Shown piece after piece: positions 25,384 through 36,786 of a stretch of DNA of 49,788 nucleotides. Position numbers and translations under genes: made by a program. Positions within the stretch are counted from its first letter, which is position 1. Every line of letters begins with the position of its first letter. The notes under the pieces were generated by a model that was not told where the DNA came from, searched no databases, and saw nothing but the letters and a program-made list of their open reading frames with translations. The stretch comes from Conidiobolus incongruus B7586 (lineage: Eukaryota > Entomophthoromycota > Entomophthoromycetes > Entomophthorales > Conidiobolaceae): the NCBI GenBank assembly GCA_000697335.1, contig JNEM01014966.1, positions 1 through 49,788 on the forward strand, given 5' to 3'.

Positions 25384-25783
25384 TGTTAAGAGACTAGTTC
25401 TTTAAATTCTTATATATACTTTCATATAATCCAATTAACTATTAATTATATGATTAATTTATACTTATATAGTTAAATTAATTGTATAAATAGTATTAAA
25501 TCATTTAATAAACTAGGTTCTTCTTTTTTCTTCTTAATTCTTACTATTTTTTACTTTTACACTATTTCTAAAATTGAGACTATATTCTATTAATATTGTA
25601 GGATATTAGCACTACCTAATATAAATCTTAATATATTAGTGACTCATCCTAGTTTGAAGCTTAATTAAACTTTGTTTACACTTGCACACTACAGCCACAT
25701 TATATTACCACATTCTACACCACACTACTTTTATATTAAGTCTTCCTCTATACTATATTAGTTTAACTACCACTACACTTACA
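25384..25783 (+). repeat. Right LTR of the chromovirus
   Basis: 400 bp, TG to CA, preceded by the purine tract AGGGGAG and followed by the AATTC target duplication. Confidence 0.93.
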
Positions 25784-25788
25784 AATTC

Positions 25789-26891
25789 AGCTTGAATTTT
25801 CTTTAATATATTTCAAATATCTTATAAAATTTATTATAAAATAATCAGAATAACAATTTTTTATATTTTATATTAGATAAGATATATATTTCCATTAAAA
25901 TATATTTATAATTATATTAAATATTCATAAGTTATTCAAAAATCTGAATATAAATATATTTATGTTAGTTTGAACACTTTTGTTTGGTCAGAATCAATAT
26001 AATTAATTCAAGATTTTTTTTGAATAATTTAATAAAATCTGACAAAATATATTTAATAATAATAAAGTAATAATTTATATATAGTGTATATTAAATCAAA
26101 TATTCTAAATTCAATCTGTCCTTGATATTGATAATTACATATTATAATTATATTTATTGCAATAATACAAATATGATATATATCCATATTTAGTTATATT
26201 ATATATTTATCACATTCAGAACTATAAAAACATTATATTTCATTATCATGAAATGGATTCTTTAATTAATACTTTAACTTTTTCAATTTCAAACTAAATT
26301 TATATATTGAAATTTGGATTAATTTTTCATAAACTATATATGATGACAATATTTTATTGATGATAACAGTTTTGAGGCAATTCTTTAAAAAATTCATAAT
26401 TATAGAAAAACTTAATAAAGGTTTTTCGAAAAATAAGATGTTAGTTAGAAGATGAACAATGTATATATGTAATATCAAATTTTGATAAATTTATGATTTT
26501 AGATACTAGTAGTTCAAATATGGAATAATCAAAATAGACCAAATCAAATCAACATGAGGTTCTTTCGCGTTTTCGAGACTTTATTATTTTCTCCTCAATG
26601 AATGTTTAAAAGTCTAAATCCATTGAACTGAATATAAATTGATGATATAGATCGTATTTGTAAAATTGTAATGAAAAATATAAATTAAAATTTATATCTT
26701 TACTTTTATGGTATTACTGATTATTAGATAATAAAATATATAATAAGATGTAATCCATATTTGTACATGTATAAATAGCTTGAAACAAACTGTATTTGTT
26801 ATACTTAAACCTCATTTTTGATTAAATTGTACTTGAACTGAGTAATATTAAAACAATGGAGAAATTATAGTTTCTGATATTGAAAAGAATA
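25789..26891. other. AT-rich intergenic DNA, no gene seen
   Basis: Lies between the retroelement and the ERG1 pseudogene. I see no exon-like segment. It may include remnants of the duplicated ERG1 promoter, but it is too diverged to align by eye. Confidence 0.5.
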
Positions 26892-28552
26892 ATGAAAATT
26901 CCTTTGGACAAAGTTATTATACCATTTGTAAGTAATATCCATACCAATAATTATCAATAAAATTAATTTGATAGAGTTTAATATTATATTGTCTATGGTG
27001 CAATTATTTTAAACAGTGGGATATCGGTCAGTTCTTTGGCCTACTGATCTAAACATAATAAAAATGTTGGATTAATAGATAATGATCACTATTATTTGTT
27101 TAAACAATTTGTTCAAATGGATATAGAGAGGAATTTCAATGTACCTGACAATTGGTTGGAGAAGTATTGCAGCCCAAGGGCTATCAAACACTTTGCTAAT
27201 TGGGTTCAAAAGATTATTCGGATGAAGTATATAGTATTAAACAAAAGATATGCATTATTTTTCGAACAAAAACTTGTTGATTATTCATTCATATTAAATC
27301 CATTAACAAATACAAATTATGAAGGAAGATCCATTGACCACGAAAGATTTGTACAAAAGCTTAGAAAGAGTGTCATAAATCAACCTCAAGTCACCAAGCT
27401 CGAAGTCACAGTAACAAAATTCATTGCTGACCTTTATTGTACAGAAAAAATGCTGAGATTCAGTTCAAGCCTTGTGATCACAAAGAAACACGAATTTTTT
27501 AGCCGATTTAACAACCGTGAGTAATGGGTGTTTGGCTAAATGTAGGAGATTGATCCATGATTATCACTCTAAAACTATGTCAAGACCAAGTGATTGAATT
27601 CTCAAGAATTGTCTATTGCTATTTCCAAACAAAGGCCATCTTATCATAATTCTTGGGATTCCTAGTCTCATGTAACTAGAATTATTTTTGATATTTTGGA
27701 GCAATTTATTTAGCAAATCAAACGACAATGCTACTAAGTTCATTCTTGAGAAAGTAGCTGTCAACCTTCCTGAATGTGTTAAGCCCAGATTCATTAAAGC
27801 TTGCAAAACTCTGAAAGTTAAACTAATGCCAGGTAAGTATCTACCACCATCAACCAGCTATGATGTGGTAGTCTAATAATAGGGATAATGTACTCAAAAT
27901 GAAACATTCACTTGATGTAAGTGTTCTGACCGTCACACTTACAGCTGTCGAGATTTTATCCTGTTCATTTGATCCATCAATTTTTCAAAGGTTTGATGAT
28001 CTCCAAGTTGTTAGAGACCAGATGAAAAATTCTACTGAAAGAGAAAATCATCCAGTACAAACATCAATGTTACAGCTTATGCTCTTCTTTCCTTGTTCCA
28101 GTATATGATTATGAGATAATATTTAATTATATTATTATTAGTTCCAAATGTATTTTATTTATATAAATGCTGTTATGAGTATTTCTCCATATAGGGTGAC
28201 TATATAAAAAGTTATTGCGATATCTCAACAGTAAAACAAAATAGGCTTAAGGAAATAATAATTTATTAGCTAACTATTTACTCCATAGTTTCAATGGTAA
28301 TTTGTCATCTCTTATTGCTCATTTGTTGATAATTCTTTGTTATCCGCAATATTGTCTAATTATCCTCATCCCGGAGTGTCACTGACTTGGTTATAAAATC
28401 GCACACTGTTTTGACTCTATCATGGATAGGATGCAAAATATTTTTCTCACTGATTTGGGATGAGTTGAATCAGAATTAATAAGATCTGAGATTATTGATT
28501 AAATTGTTTTTCTTCATTGGATTAATATCAGTTGAAAATGTATCATATAATT
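26892..28552 (+). pseudogene. Degenerate ERG1 (squalene epoxidase) duplicate
   Basis: This is a collinear, broken copy of the ERG1 gene 8-10 kb upstream. The first 12 codons (MKIPLDKVIIPF against MEIPLDTDIIPY) end at the same GTAAGTA donor. Similarity then continues through EGRSIDHERFVQKLRKSV and QPQVTKLEVTVTKFIAD (about 27320-27440). Further matches are NDNATKFILEKVAVNLPE near 27720 and FDPSIFQRFDDLQVVRDQ near 27970. The C-terminal hydrophobic part is recognisable to about 28552. The FAD-binding GxGxxG segment is destroyed by stops, the GDALN...GGGM block is no longer recognisable, and reading requires several frame changes (open pieces at 27096-27524, 27688-27876 and 27899-28108). Parts remain clearly alignable, so the duplication is not ancient relative to its loss. 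A functional product is very unlikely. Confidence 0.9.
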
Positions 28553-28671
28553 GAATTTATCAATTCAAAAGTAGAATAGTCAATAAAAATCAACATGAAA
28601 TAATTTTTTAGCATATTTTTACTAAATTTAATTATTTAATAGTTTGAATTAGGTTTTGTTGAAATTGCGAA

Positions 28672-31600
28672 TTAATCACGATAATATACTTGAACATCCA
28701 CCAATCTCCAAAATTGCCAGAACGAAAATTCGTAAGCATCCTTCCAAGCTTCGTAACGTCTGGGATCTTTTTCATTTGGAGTAGGTTGCATAGGTGAAAA
28801 TTCCAATGTATTTAACCTCTTAAACTATATTAACATATAAGTATTTAATTCAATTAGTTATTTTGTATATTTATATTCATTACCAATAGTTCATAAACTG
28901 GTGTATCTAAGTTCTTAAATCGCTCTGAATAAACGCATTAATCAATCAAATTAAAATTAATATTACATTGAATTTACCACAAAGACATCTAGTAATTTCA
29001 TAATCGAAAAGTAACCAAATTAAACTAATTTCATCACTCTTAAACTTAGCTTGATCTACAAATTGTAGAGCCATGGGATAAGGATGGTGAGGGATGATAA
29101 ATTGTGACATGATTGCTATGGCAATTTTCCCCAACTTTGGAACGCAACGCTCAATCACTCTGGTATAAACAGATATCTGTGGTGATAGTTTTTCGCGAAT
29201 TGAGATCTTAGAATCTTTTTCAGAATCGTATTCCTTTAAGGTTAGTAGCCATTCGACGAAAAATTCTTCGCTATTTATAAGTTGAGCAAATTATATTTAT
29301 ATATAAGGATAAGATATTAGACTTACATGGGAAGATCTAAAGGAGGATCAGGTAACCATCTAACTAACTGTAACTGAATAAACTTTGGAATTTCATGATC
29401 TTCGCCAAATCTCAATATTGGAATAATCAATTGAAGCCAATTGGGCTTCCAAAACTCATTAATCGATTCTGTAGCAGCTGGTACTTGAGTGACTTTGGGT
29501 TCTTGAAGTAGTTCAATTACTCTGAAATTAATATCAACTTAGTTAATAATGCGGAGATGAAAATATAAAGTAAATACCTTGAAATATGTAGATTTTCAAC
29601 TTGTGGATGATTCAAAGGACATGCTAGAATAGAACCAAAACCAAACTCTTCAATAGGTTTCTAAATTTATAAATTAATATATTTAAATATTAAAGAAGAT
29701 TATAACGAATACTAGATTTAAGAAGCCAGGTTGATAAATAAGATAACCAGATATTAAATTAATAAAAAACCATGGAAACGGCGTTGAATAAATATCTTTG
29801 AAAAATAAAGATAATAAAGTCTAAATCAATATTAGAAATGATTGTTTTCAAGTAAAAAGGATTAGATTACCTTTTGATCGGATTGAGAATTACCCTTTTT
29901 GTTAGTCTTAAAAATATTGATGATTTTGATTAAGGAGTTCCTCATCTCAATAAAAGTATCGGGATAATCAACGACCCTTAAAGAGTCCTTATAACCTAAT
30001 ATGAAGTTAGATCAAATTTAGGGTGTTTATCAAGTGTAAATTACTCATCCATTGGCAAACGGTACCAGGATGATTTTTATTAAATAAAGATAAAAAACCC
30101 TTAAATATTTTGACACCATGCCATAACATTATGAAAAATTGCTCTAGCTGAAATTGAACGATATTGAGGGAAGTGTGGGAAACGCTCTTATCTTGTCTCA
30201 CTAATTGAATAATCCATTAGTTAAAATTATATTGTAATTAAATCCTATTACTTTTAACATATTTAGATATTTTGTTAATGAGTTGTTCAGCTGAATTCCA
30301 TTGATTTAAATGACAATAAAATTGACTCAATTCAATCTAGAGTTTTAGGTTAATTTGTATGAAATCCATGTATACATATAAACAATTAAGTACCAATTCT
30401 TGATCGGTCCATTTTAATCCTTCTACCATAGTACCATTACTAGGATTATTTGGAACGCATAGCAAAGAATTTGGGTCCAATAAAAACTCTGGTAAATCTT
30501 CAATAGTTAAACCCATTCTTAAATAATATTTAATCCAACTCAATCTGGAATACTTTTTAGCTAATTTGAAAATGATAGTATGGTCTGTTTCATTCGAATT
30601 ATTTTCAATATAAGTCACCAATTTGGTGAATATTTCGCTGCTCTCATAGTATTGTTCCTAAAAAATTAATTATTTAGTTCATCAAGCCAATTGTTTTTTG
30701 AATAAGTATAATTACAGCTAAATATGCATCTTTTCCAGATTCGAATAAAAATGAAATTCTATATTTTTCATTAATATGACTCTAAGGAATAATTAATATA
30801 ATTAATGACTTGTTCTACCAATGTAATAATGGTATTGTTACCAAATACTTTGCATTGGATTGAGGATCTTGTAAAAATTTAAAAGCAACTGAAATCTATT
30901 AAATTTTGTTAGTCTTATTAAATTAAAAGATCTTTTGAAAAATTACATTATTATAGCATTGGAGGCCCTTATCATTAACTGTACTATGAATATCCTTTAC
31001 TTGGCTTAAATCGGGTAAGTTTACTTGGGAGAGATAACTATCCAATTGCGTTAATTTATTATGAATGAATTCAGATGTTAATGATTCGGATTTTGGAATT
31101 GATGTGATTGTTAAGTTTTGATATAGAAAATTTAAAGCTGGTAAAAGATAAGTGGAGGGAGAAGTTTGAAGTTTTGATATTATGTTATATAGTTTCGCAA
31201 TCACTTCAGGATTCAATTCATAATACCATTCAATATCTAAAACAGATGAATAAATATTTTAAAGAAAATAAGCATTAAGTGAGATACCATTGAGAGTTGA
31301 TTGAATGACGACAAAATACACATGTAAAAGAATGGCTAAATCGTCATGATTTAATTGGAGACAATCTGATTTCATTCCATCTAGTAATAAATGGTTAAAA
31401 AGAGGATTGGGAAATAACTTTCGATCCATTAAATATTGAATTTTGTCTTTCAAATCAAGTTGTAAAAAATTTGAGTCAGATTTTAAATTTGTTAAGTCTA
31501 AATAAAACTAGTGTAAATCTATAAACCATATATATAATTTAATATAAATTACCATTTTTCCAATTAAATTGAACGTTTTGATTGAGTAGTTTATCAACAG

Positions 31601-32710
31601 AATCGTTAATATTTTTTAACTCTTCCCATCGAATCTTACTGTTAAAAGAATTATTAATTAATTAAAAAATTATTTTAATAGAAATTACTCTTGGAGCTTA
31701 TTTTCAACTACATAATCTTCTAAATGAGGACCTACTCGACTACATTCTCGGATTTCGTTATGAGTAAGGAGGGCTTTAACTAGATCAATTCCAAAATGAA
31801 TCCAGTCCACTTGGTGATCAAGAGTTTGTTTAAATTTAGAAGGATCCTATAAAATTATTTAGTTTTATCAATGTTGGACAAACTGAATTTCAAGGAAAAT
31901 AATTACTTTCATATCAATTACGCAATTACTAACTTCACTAATAAGGTGTACTACATTTCCATAAAGTCTAGAGGTAAATTCAGAAGGGCTTGGATTAATA
32001 AAATAAGTTCTAATAGCGAATCTATTAAACCAAGTTCTTGGGAGATTATACAGTGGTATTTCATCAATATTGATGAAATAGTGAAAAGGATCTGTTTGTG
32101 TAAATAAATCGGTAGGTAAGTCCTGACATCTAAATCACTGAGTTAATGCTAGATAAATAAAGGATACAAAGTAATATACTCTGATAGTTCCCAGCAAGTT
32201 AAAAACACCCAATGACGATAGTTTGAAGGAATTAAAGCTTCAATAGCTTCATACTTTAAATCCAACCTCAATAAAGTCTAAACGAAATACAAAATTAATA
32301 TCAAATAAATATAAATCATAGTAAAAATGATTACTTGAAAGATTAAAAATCCAATTAATCTCAATTTACCATCGACATAATAGATATTATTCACTTTCAA
32401 TTGAATATCATCAGTTCTAGGGCTTTTTAAACCTGTAGGTGTTTGATTTTCTTTATATCTTAATTTGATAATTGTAGATTTTAAAATGGCTTTTAAAAAT
32501 TCTTGAGCTAAAATTAATTTGTCTTCTGGCGAGCTATCGATAAACTTGAAAATTATTAATTATGTTATTATAAATGAAATTATTACTAATTACTTTATTT
32601 AAATAGTTTTGAGGTTTTAACAAATATTCCGAACCAATTTCTACTTCTCTTGCAAAGTCGGATACTGTAGATATTTTTCGAATGGGTGATTCCAAAGGAT
32701 TGTTAGACAT
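28672..32710 (-). CDS. Integrator complex subunit 8-like helical protein
   Basis: A 20-exon model on the minus strand keeps frame throughout and gives 1010 residues. Exons: 32594-32710, 32335-32544, 32180-32277, 31907-32129, 31689-31846, 31553-31638, 31288-31497, 30947-31236, 30842-30895, 30716-30781, 30376-30657, 30252-30336, 30045-30200, 29871-29995, 29713-29820, 29578-29660, 29327-29521, 28978-29270, 28884-28924, 28672-28824. Introns are 39-60 nt. The protein is almost all helix with TPR-like stretches (KYRISFLFESGKDAYLAEQY). The INTS8 assignment rests on remembered human INTS8 (995 residues). The segment NRFAIRTYF at about 177 resembles NRWAIRTIV. The segment SVYTRVIERCVPKLGKIAIA (from about 880), followed by AIMSQF, resembles the VYTDQVIKRMIKCC...AILCQF region. 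A following IW..FDYEITR resembles the next human block. Order and overall length agree. INTS8 joins PP2A to Integrator in transcription attenuation. It could instead be another alpha-solenoid family. Confidence 0.6.
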
Positions 32711-34839
32711 AACTTGCTAATATTTAGTATACTATCAACTTGAAATATTATGACTTTTATTTTATAATATTTTAAATTGCACTTTTGAAATTATTTAATT
32801 TTTGCTATACTTAAAGCCAACTGGACTTGATTTAGTCCTTTTATAATAGTGTTAGGCTGAAATTTTATTATGGGATTATTTTTTGTTTGAATATTCCTGT
32901 GATTCAAAATTGTTAATTATAAATATTAAATGTAAAAAAGATTAATTCAATTAACTATAGTAAATTTATATCCTAACCTATTATATATAAGTATTATTTT
33001 ATTTCATTAAAAGCATAAATAATCATCATTTACTTTACATATTATTAATAAATTTCATAAGCTTACCAAAATGTACTTGATTTAGAACTGAAATAATTTC
33101 AGTTTTAATCTTGGATAGTTTGTATAAATCCATAATAAATTAGAAATTCTTAGTTTTAATATGTGTATATTAAACCAGCAAAAATATCTTATTGTATTTC
33201 ATTTTAAATTCAATCAAATATTTTTTTACATATTTATTTAGTTTAATCCTTAATTTGAATTATCATTTATGATAATCGAATTAATTAATATTTGCGTATA
33301 CAATTAATATAAAATATCAGTATAAGATTCTTATTTTAAATTGTATAAAACCATTGCTAAAATTATATAATTGGTATCTTTTATAATTTAAATTTCTAAA
33401 ATCCTTTCCAGTTTTTATCAATCAATTAAATATCATATTAACTTTATTATAATTGAAACTTCAACTTGAAAATTCTACATTTTAATCAAATCCAAAAAAC
33501 AAATAATTGAAATATCTATCAATATAATCATATGACATTTTACAAGATGTTAGTCACTCTCTTTTCCAAATTCTTGGCATTTTTAAATTTGTTATCTCAC
33601 AAAATTCATCAATAATATTTCGAATATTATATATATTGAAGAATGAATAGCGATAAGATTGACTATTTAATTAAATGAATATTGTATTCAAATATATTGT
33701 ACTATATCTAACAATTCATGTCAACCTTTCTATAACACTCATTCTTCCATAACTCTTCCAATTTAATTTTTTTACAATCCACAACCTTAAAAATCCAATT
33801 TGTACTAATCCAAGCATACGAGTGTCACATTAAAAATTTAAAATAATCTCAACCTTTGTAATTTCCGTAATTCAAGTCCGATTCAACTCAATTTAGTAGT
33901 TGACTAGATTAATATTATTAATTCATGATATATATCTAACCATACTGGTTATTTTTATTAATCTTTTTTACATATATTTCGGATAATTTAGAATTAATTT
34001 GAATTTTTCAATATCTAAGAGAACATTTCCTTATTTGGTTTTTTATTTGTATAGAAGTAATATGATTTCAAAGTTTTTAAGGTTATTTTCTTGAACATTT
34101 TAATTTAAAACATCATATTTAAAACATTTATTATGTAATGATTATTTAATTCTATTTTAATGGAAATTCGTTTGCATTTTACCTCAAAATATGAGGTCAC
34201 ATGTTTAATAATAATGTTATTTTAATAATCTTGAATATAAATTAATAAAATAAAAAGTTATATCTAAAAATAATTAGTGAAATAATGAAATTTTAGTATT
34301 CTAGATATTCATGTATTGAACCACATGAATTTATGATAAAATTAAAGTCATTATCAAATTTGAAAATAATAAAATAATTTATAATATATGACTTAAAATA
34401 ATGATTATATATAATATAGTAGCATAAAATTAAACATTTTAGCAACTCTTCAGTCAATGATAACGAATCTCAACCCAAACAAAATAATATAACATGAGAT
34501 GAGATTTATTAAGTTATATTGCAGTTTGATAAATTGTTTTATCTATTAGCCTATATCAACGATTAATAAGTACTTGTATTTAATGATATACATGAATATT
34601 TCTAGTTCGTAATACATCAATCTCACTAATATATATGCAAAAATAATACATTTAGAAATATATTCTTACTACAAATCACTTAGAAAAAATCTCAACTTAG
34701 TTCTCATTTCTCAGTTTATGATATTTGGACTATACTATATTAATTTTTTAAGACACACAGTTAAAAAACTGGATAATGATCGATAATAGCATAACTTTAC
34801 GTTTAATAAATATAATTAACTAGATTCAATTACCAAAGA
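32711..34839. other. AT-rich intergenic DNA, no gene seen
   Basis: Upstream of the INTS8-like start. It is AT-rich with no supported frame. A pyrimidine-rich stretch at about 33720-33840 stands out slightly but has no recognisable feature. Confidence 0.5.
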
Positions 34840-35070
34840 GTTGAATTAAATTTAATCGGATTAACTGACATCCGAAATTAGTCGAGTCGGCCCTGCATAT
34901 CTCAAGGATGATTTGATGATACATGGTATTGCCTAGATCATTACATATATTTATATTTAAAAAGATATATTAAACAGTTATATTGGTGTGACTATTTCTT
35001 AGTCTCTAGAGGCTAGGTGGAGATAAAGTTTTAGTATGTGAGAGATTCATTGGGCGAGTGATAGCATCAG
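34840..35070 (+). other. Isolated higher-GC island, candidate non-coding RNA
   Basis: Inside almost 3 kb of very AT-rich DNA this island has several possible stems. CGGAT/ATCCG (34857-34861 with 34870-34874) encloses an 8-nt loop. CCGA/TCGG (34872-34875 with 34887-34890) is an alternative. A self-complementary AGTCTCTAGAGGCT lies near 35000. No open frame is present. The order ATTAG, GGCCCTGC, CAAGGATGA at about 34877-34910 echoes the middle of U6 snRNA, but the ACAGAGA box is missing, so it is not a functional U6. The strand is assumed from that weak likeness. Confidence 0.25.
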
Positions 35071-35665
35071 TGCTAATAATATTTACTTTTTGAATAAAAT
35101 TCAATGAAAATATTAAACAACTCAGAAGTAATTTTATTGAATTATTGAATTATTGAATTAATATAATATATAATGTACATTTGATTTTTTAACATAAAAA
35201 ATCATGATGAATGTTAATATCATCATATGAAAGAGATAATAATTTTTTACAAGAACATTTTGCATATTGGATTTAATCATGTAGTAAATATATTGAATAA
35301 TTTGGATAAAAATATGATTTCAATCAAGGAGTCTGGATTATAAAATATATATCAATATGGTTTAATAAGGATAATATTCAGCCGATAACAGCCATTAAAA
35401 ACTTTTGTTCTCATTTCAATCACTACCACATTCAATCAAAAATAAAATCATCAAAAATCCGATATTAAAAATTGATTGGATGAAAGGAAAATTGGTTCAT
35501 TTAACCAGATATCAAATCATAAGAGATTAATAAAAATTCCATACCAATTTGGAATATCTGATTATATTTTTAATTTGATATAAATATCTGTTTATATTCC
35601 CACTCTATACAGAATTTCAATCGATTGATACACACAATTAATAATATATTATAAATAAAATAAAG
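35071..35665. other. Upstream region of GTP cyclohydrolase I
   Basis: AT-rich DNA before the GCH1 start. No gene and no distinctive promoter element is seen. Confidence 0.4.
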
Positions 35666-36786
35666 ATGGAATCAGCTAATAACCACACCCATACTAACGA
35701 ACTTAAACTTAATGGTAAACTCACAAATGGTGAATTATCCGCTCTTCAAGATTCCGAACATCATATCAACGGTAATTCCCGTAACAGCTCTAATAGCAAC
35801 TTTTTGGAAATGTTAAGACTTCAAAGCCAAGGAATGAGAACTCCTGGCTCTAGCACACCAGTTATTAGAAATTCTACTCCTATCGACTTTGACGGTTTAA
35901 GTTGGCCAAGTAAGCTGACTCATCTGATTTTGTTTATTATTTAGCTAACCTATAAAAAATAGGTATTGGAACGAGAGCTCGTATTGAGGAGTCTCAAGAC
36001 CAGAGAGAAGAGCGCTTGGAAAAGTTAGCTGGTGCCGTTAGAACTATTTTGGAGTGCGTTGGTGAAGATGCCGACAGGGAAGGTTTATTAAAAACACCTA
36101 TGAGATACGCTAAAGCTCTCATGTACTTTACAAAGGGTTATGAAGATAACATCAAAGGTATTATATTATCAGTTTCTAATCCTATACATAATATTCATAT
36201 TTTTTTTACTAGATATTTTAAATGAAGCTGTATTTGATGAAGGTAAATTAATTTTTTTAATATTAATATTTATCACAAAATTAATAACACTATTAATAGA
36301 TCACGAGGAAATGATCATTGTTAAAAATATTGATATTTACTCTTTGTGTGAGCATCATTTAGTTCCCTTCACCGGAAAGGTAAACAAATCTTTAGTTTTC
36401 CTTACTAACACTCGATTAATCATATATTCAGGTCCATATTGGTTATATTCCTAATAAGAAAGTGTTAGGTTTATCCAAATTAGCTAGAATTGCTGAAATG
36501 TTTAGCAGACGTCTCCAAGTCCAAGAAAGATTAACTAAACAAATTGCTATGGCATTGATGGAAGTTTTGCAACCTAAAGGTGTTGGTGTAGTCATTGAGG
36601 CTAGGTAATATTTTCTTATATTTTAAATTTCTTAATGTATTCTAAATCTATTATTTTAGTCACTTCTGTATGGTAATGAGAGGAGTCCAAAAACCTGGCA
36701 GTGCCACCATAACCAGCTCTATGCTTGGAGAGTTTAAAGCAGATTCTAAGACTAGGGAAGAGTTTTTGAATCATATCAAACAATAA
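35666..36786 (+). CDS. GTP cyclohydrolase I
   Basis: Exons 35666-35909, 35963-36157, 36213-36242, 36300-36379, 36432-36604 and 36660-36786 give 282 residues. The enzyme converts GTP to 7,8-dihydroneopterin triphosphate, the first step of folate synthesis and of tetrahydrobiopterin synthesis where that exists. The first ~85 residues are a Ser/Asn-rich extension. The catalytic domain follows, with [15 protein letters not shown], then [40 protein letters not shown] and [13 protein letters not shown]. Zinc ligands are Cys173, His176 and Cys244; the 71-residue spacing between the two cysteines equals that of the human enzyme (141 to 212). Exon 3 is only 30 nt, flanked by 55- and 57-nt introns. It is the orthologue of yeast FOL2. 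Confidence 0.96.

Larger units (their letters stand above)
20065..25783 (+). mobile_element. Decayed Ty3/Gypsy LTR retrotransposon (chromovirus), full length
   Basis: A 5.7-kb element bounded by two 400-bp LTRs and flanked by AATTC (20060-20064 and 25784-25788), a 5-bp target duplication. The internal DNA reads on the plus strand in Ty3/Gypsy order. A gag-like region lies at about 20500-21900. Reverse transcriptase blocks lie at about 22500-23100, RNase H at about 23250-23750, and an integrase with a zinc-finger-like start and core at about 23950-24850. A C-terminal chromodomain-like segment at about 25150-25330 indicates a chromovirus. A purine-rich tract (about 25377-25383) abuts the right LTR. 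It is a fossil: dozens of interruptions run through gag and pol, and the internal DNA has drifted to very high AT. The LTRs differ at about 23 of 400 positions by eye. It sits between ERG1 and its pseudogene. Confidence 0.9.

Noticed and set aside
31871-32107. 78-codon plus-strand frame within the INTS8-like gene
   Set aside because: It lies opposite exon 4 of the minus-strand gene, whose frame and splice sites fit the rest of the model.
34840-34935. Functional U6 snRNA gene
   Set aside because: The central likeness is only partial and the essential ACAGAGA box and 5' stem-loop are missing.
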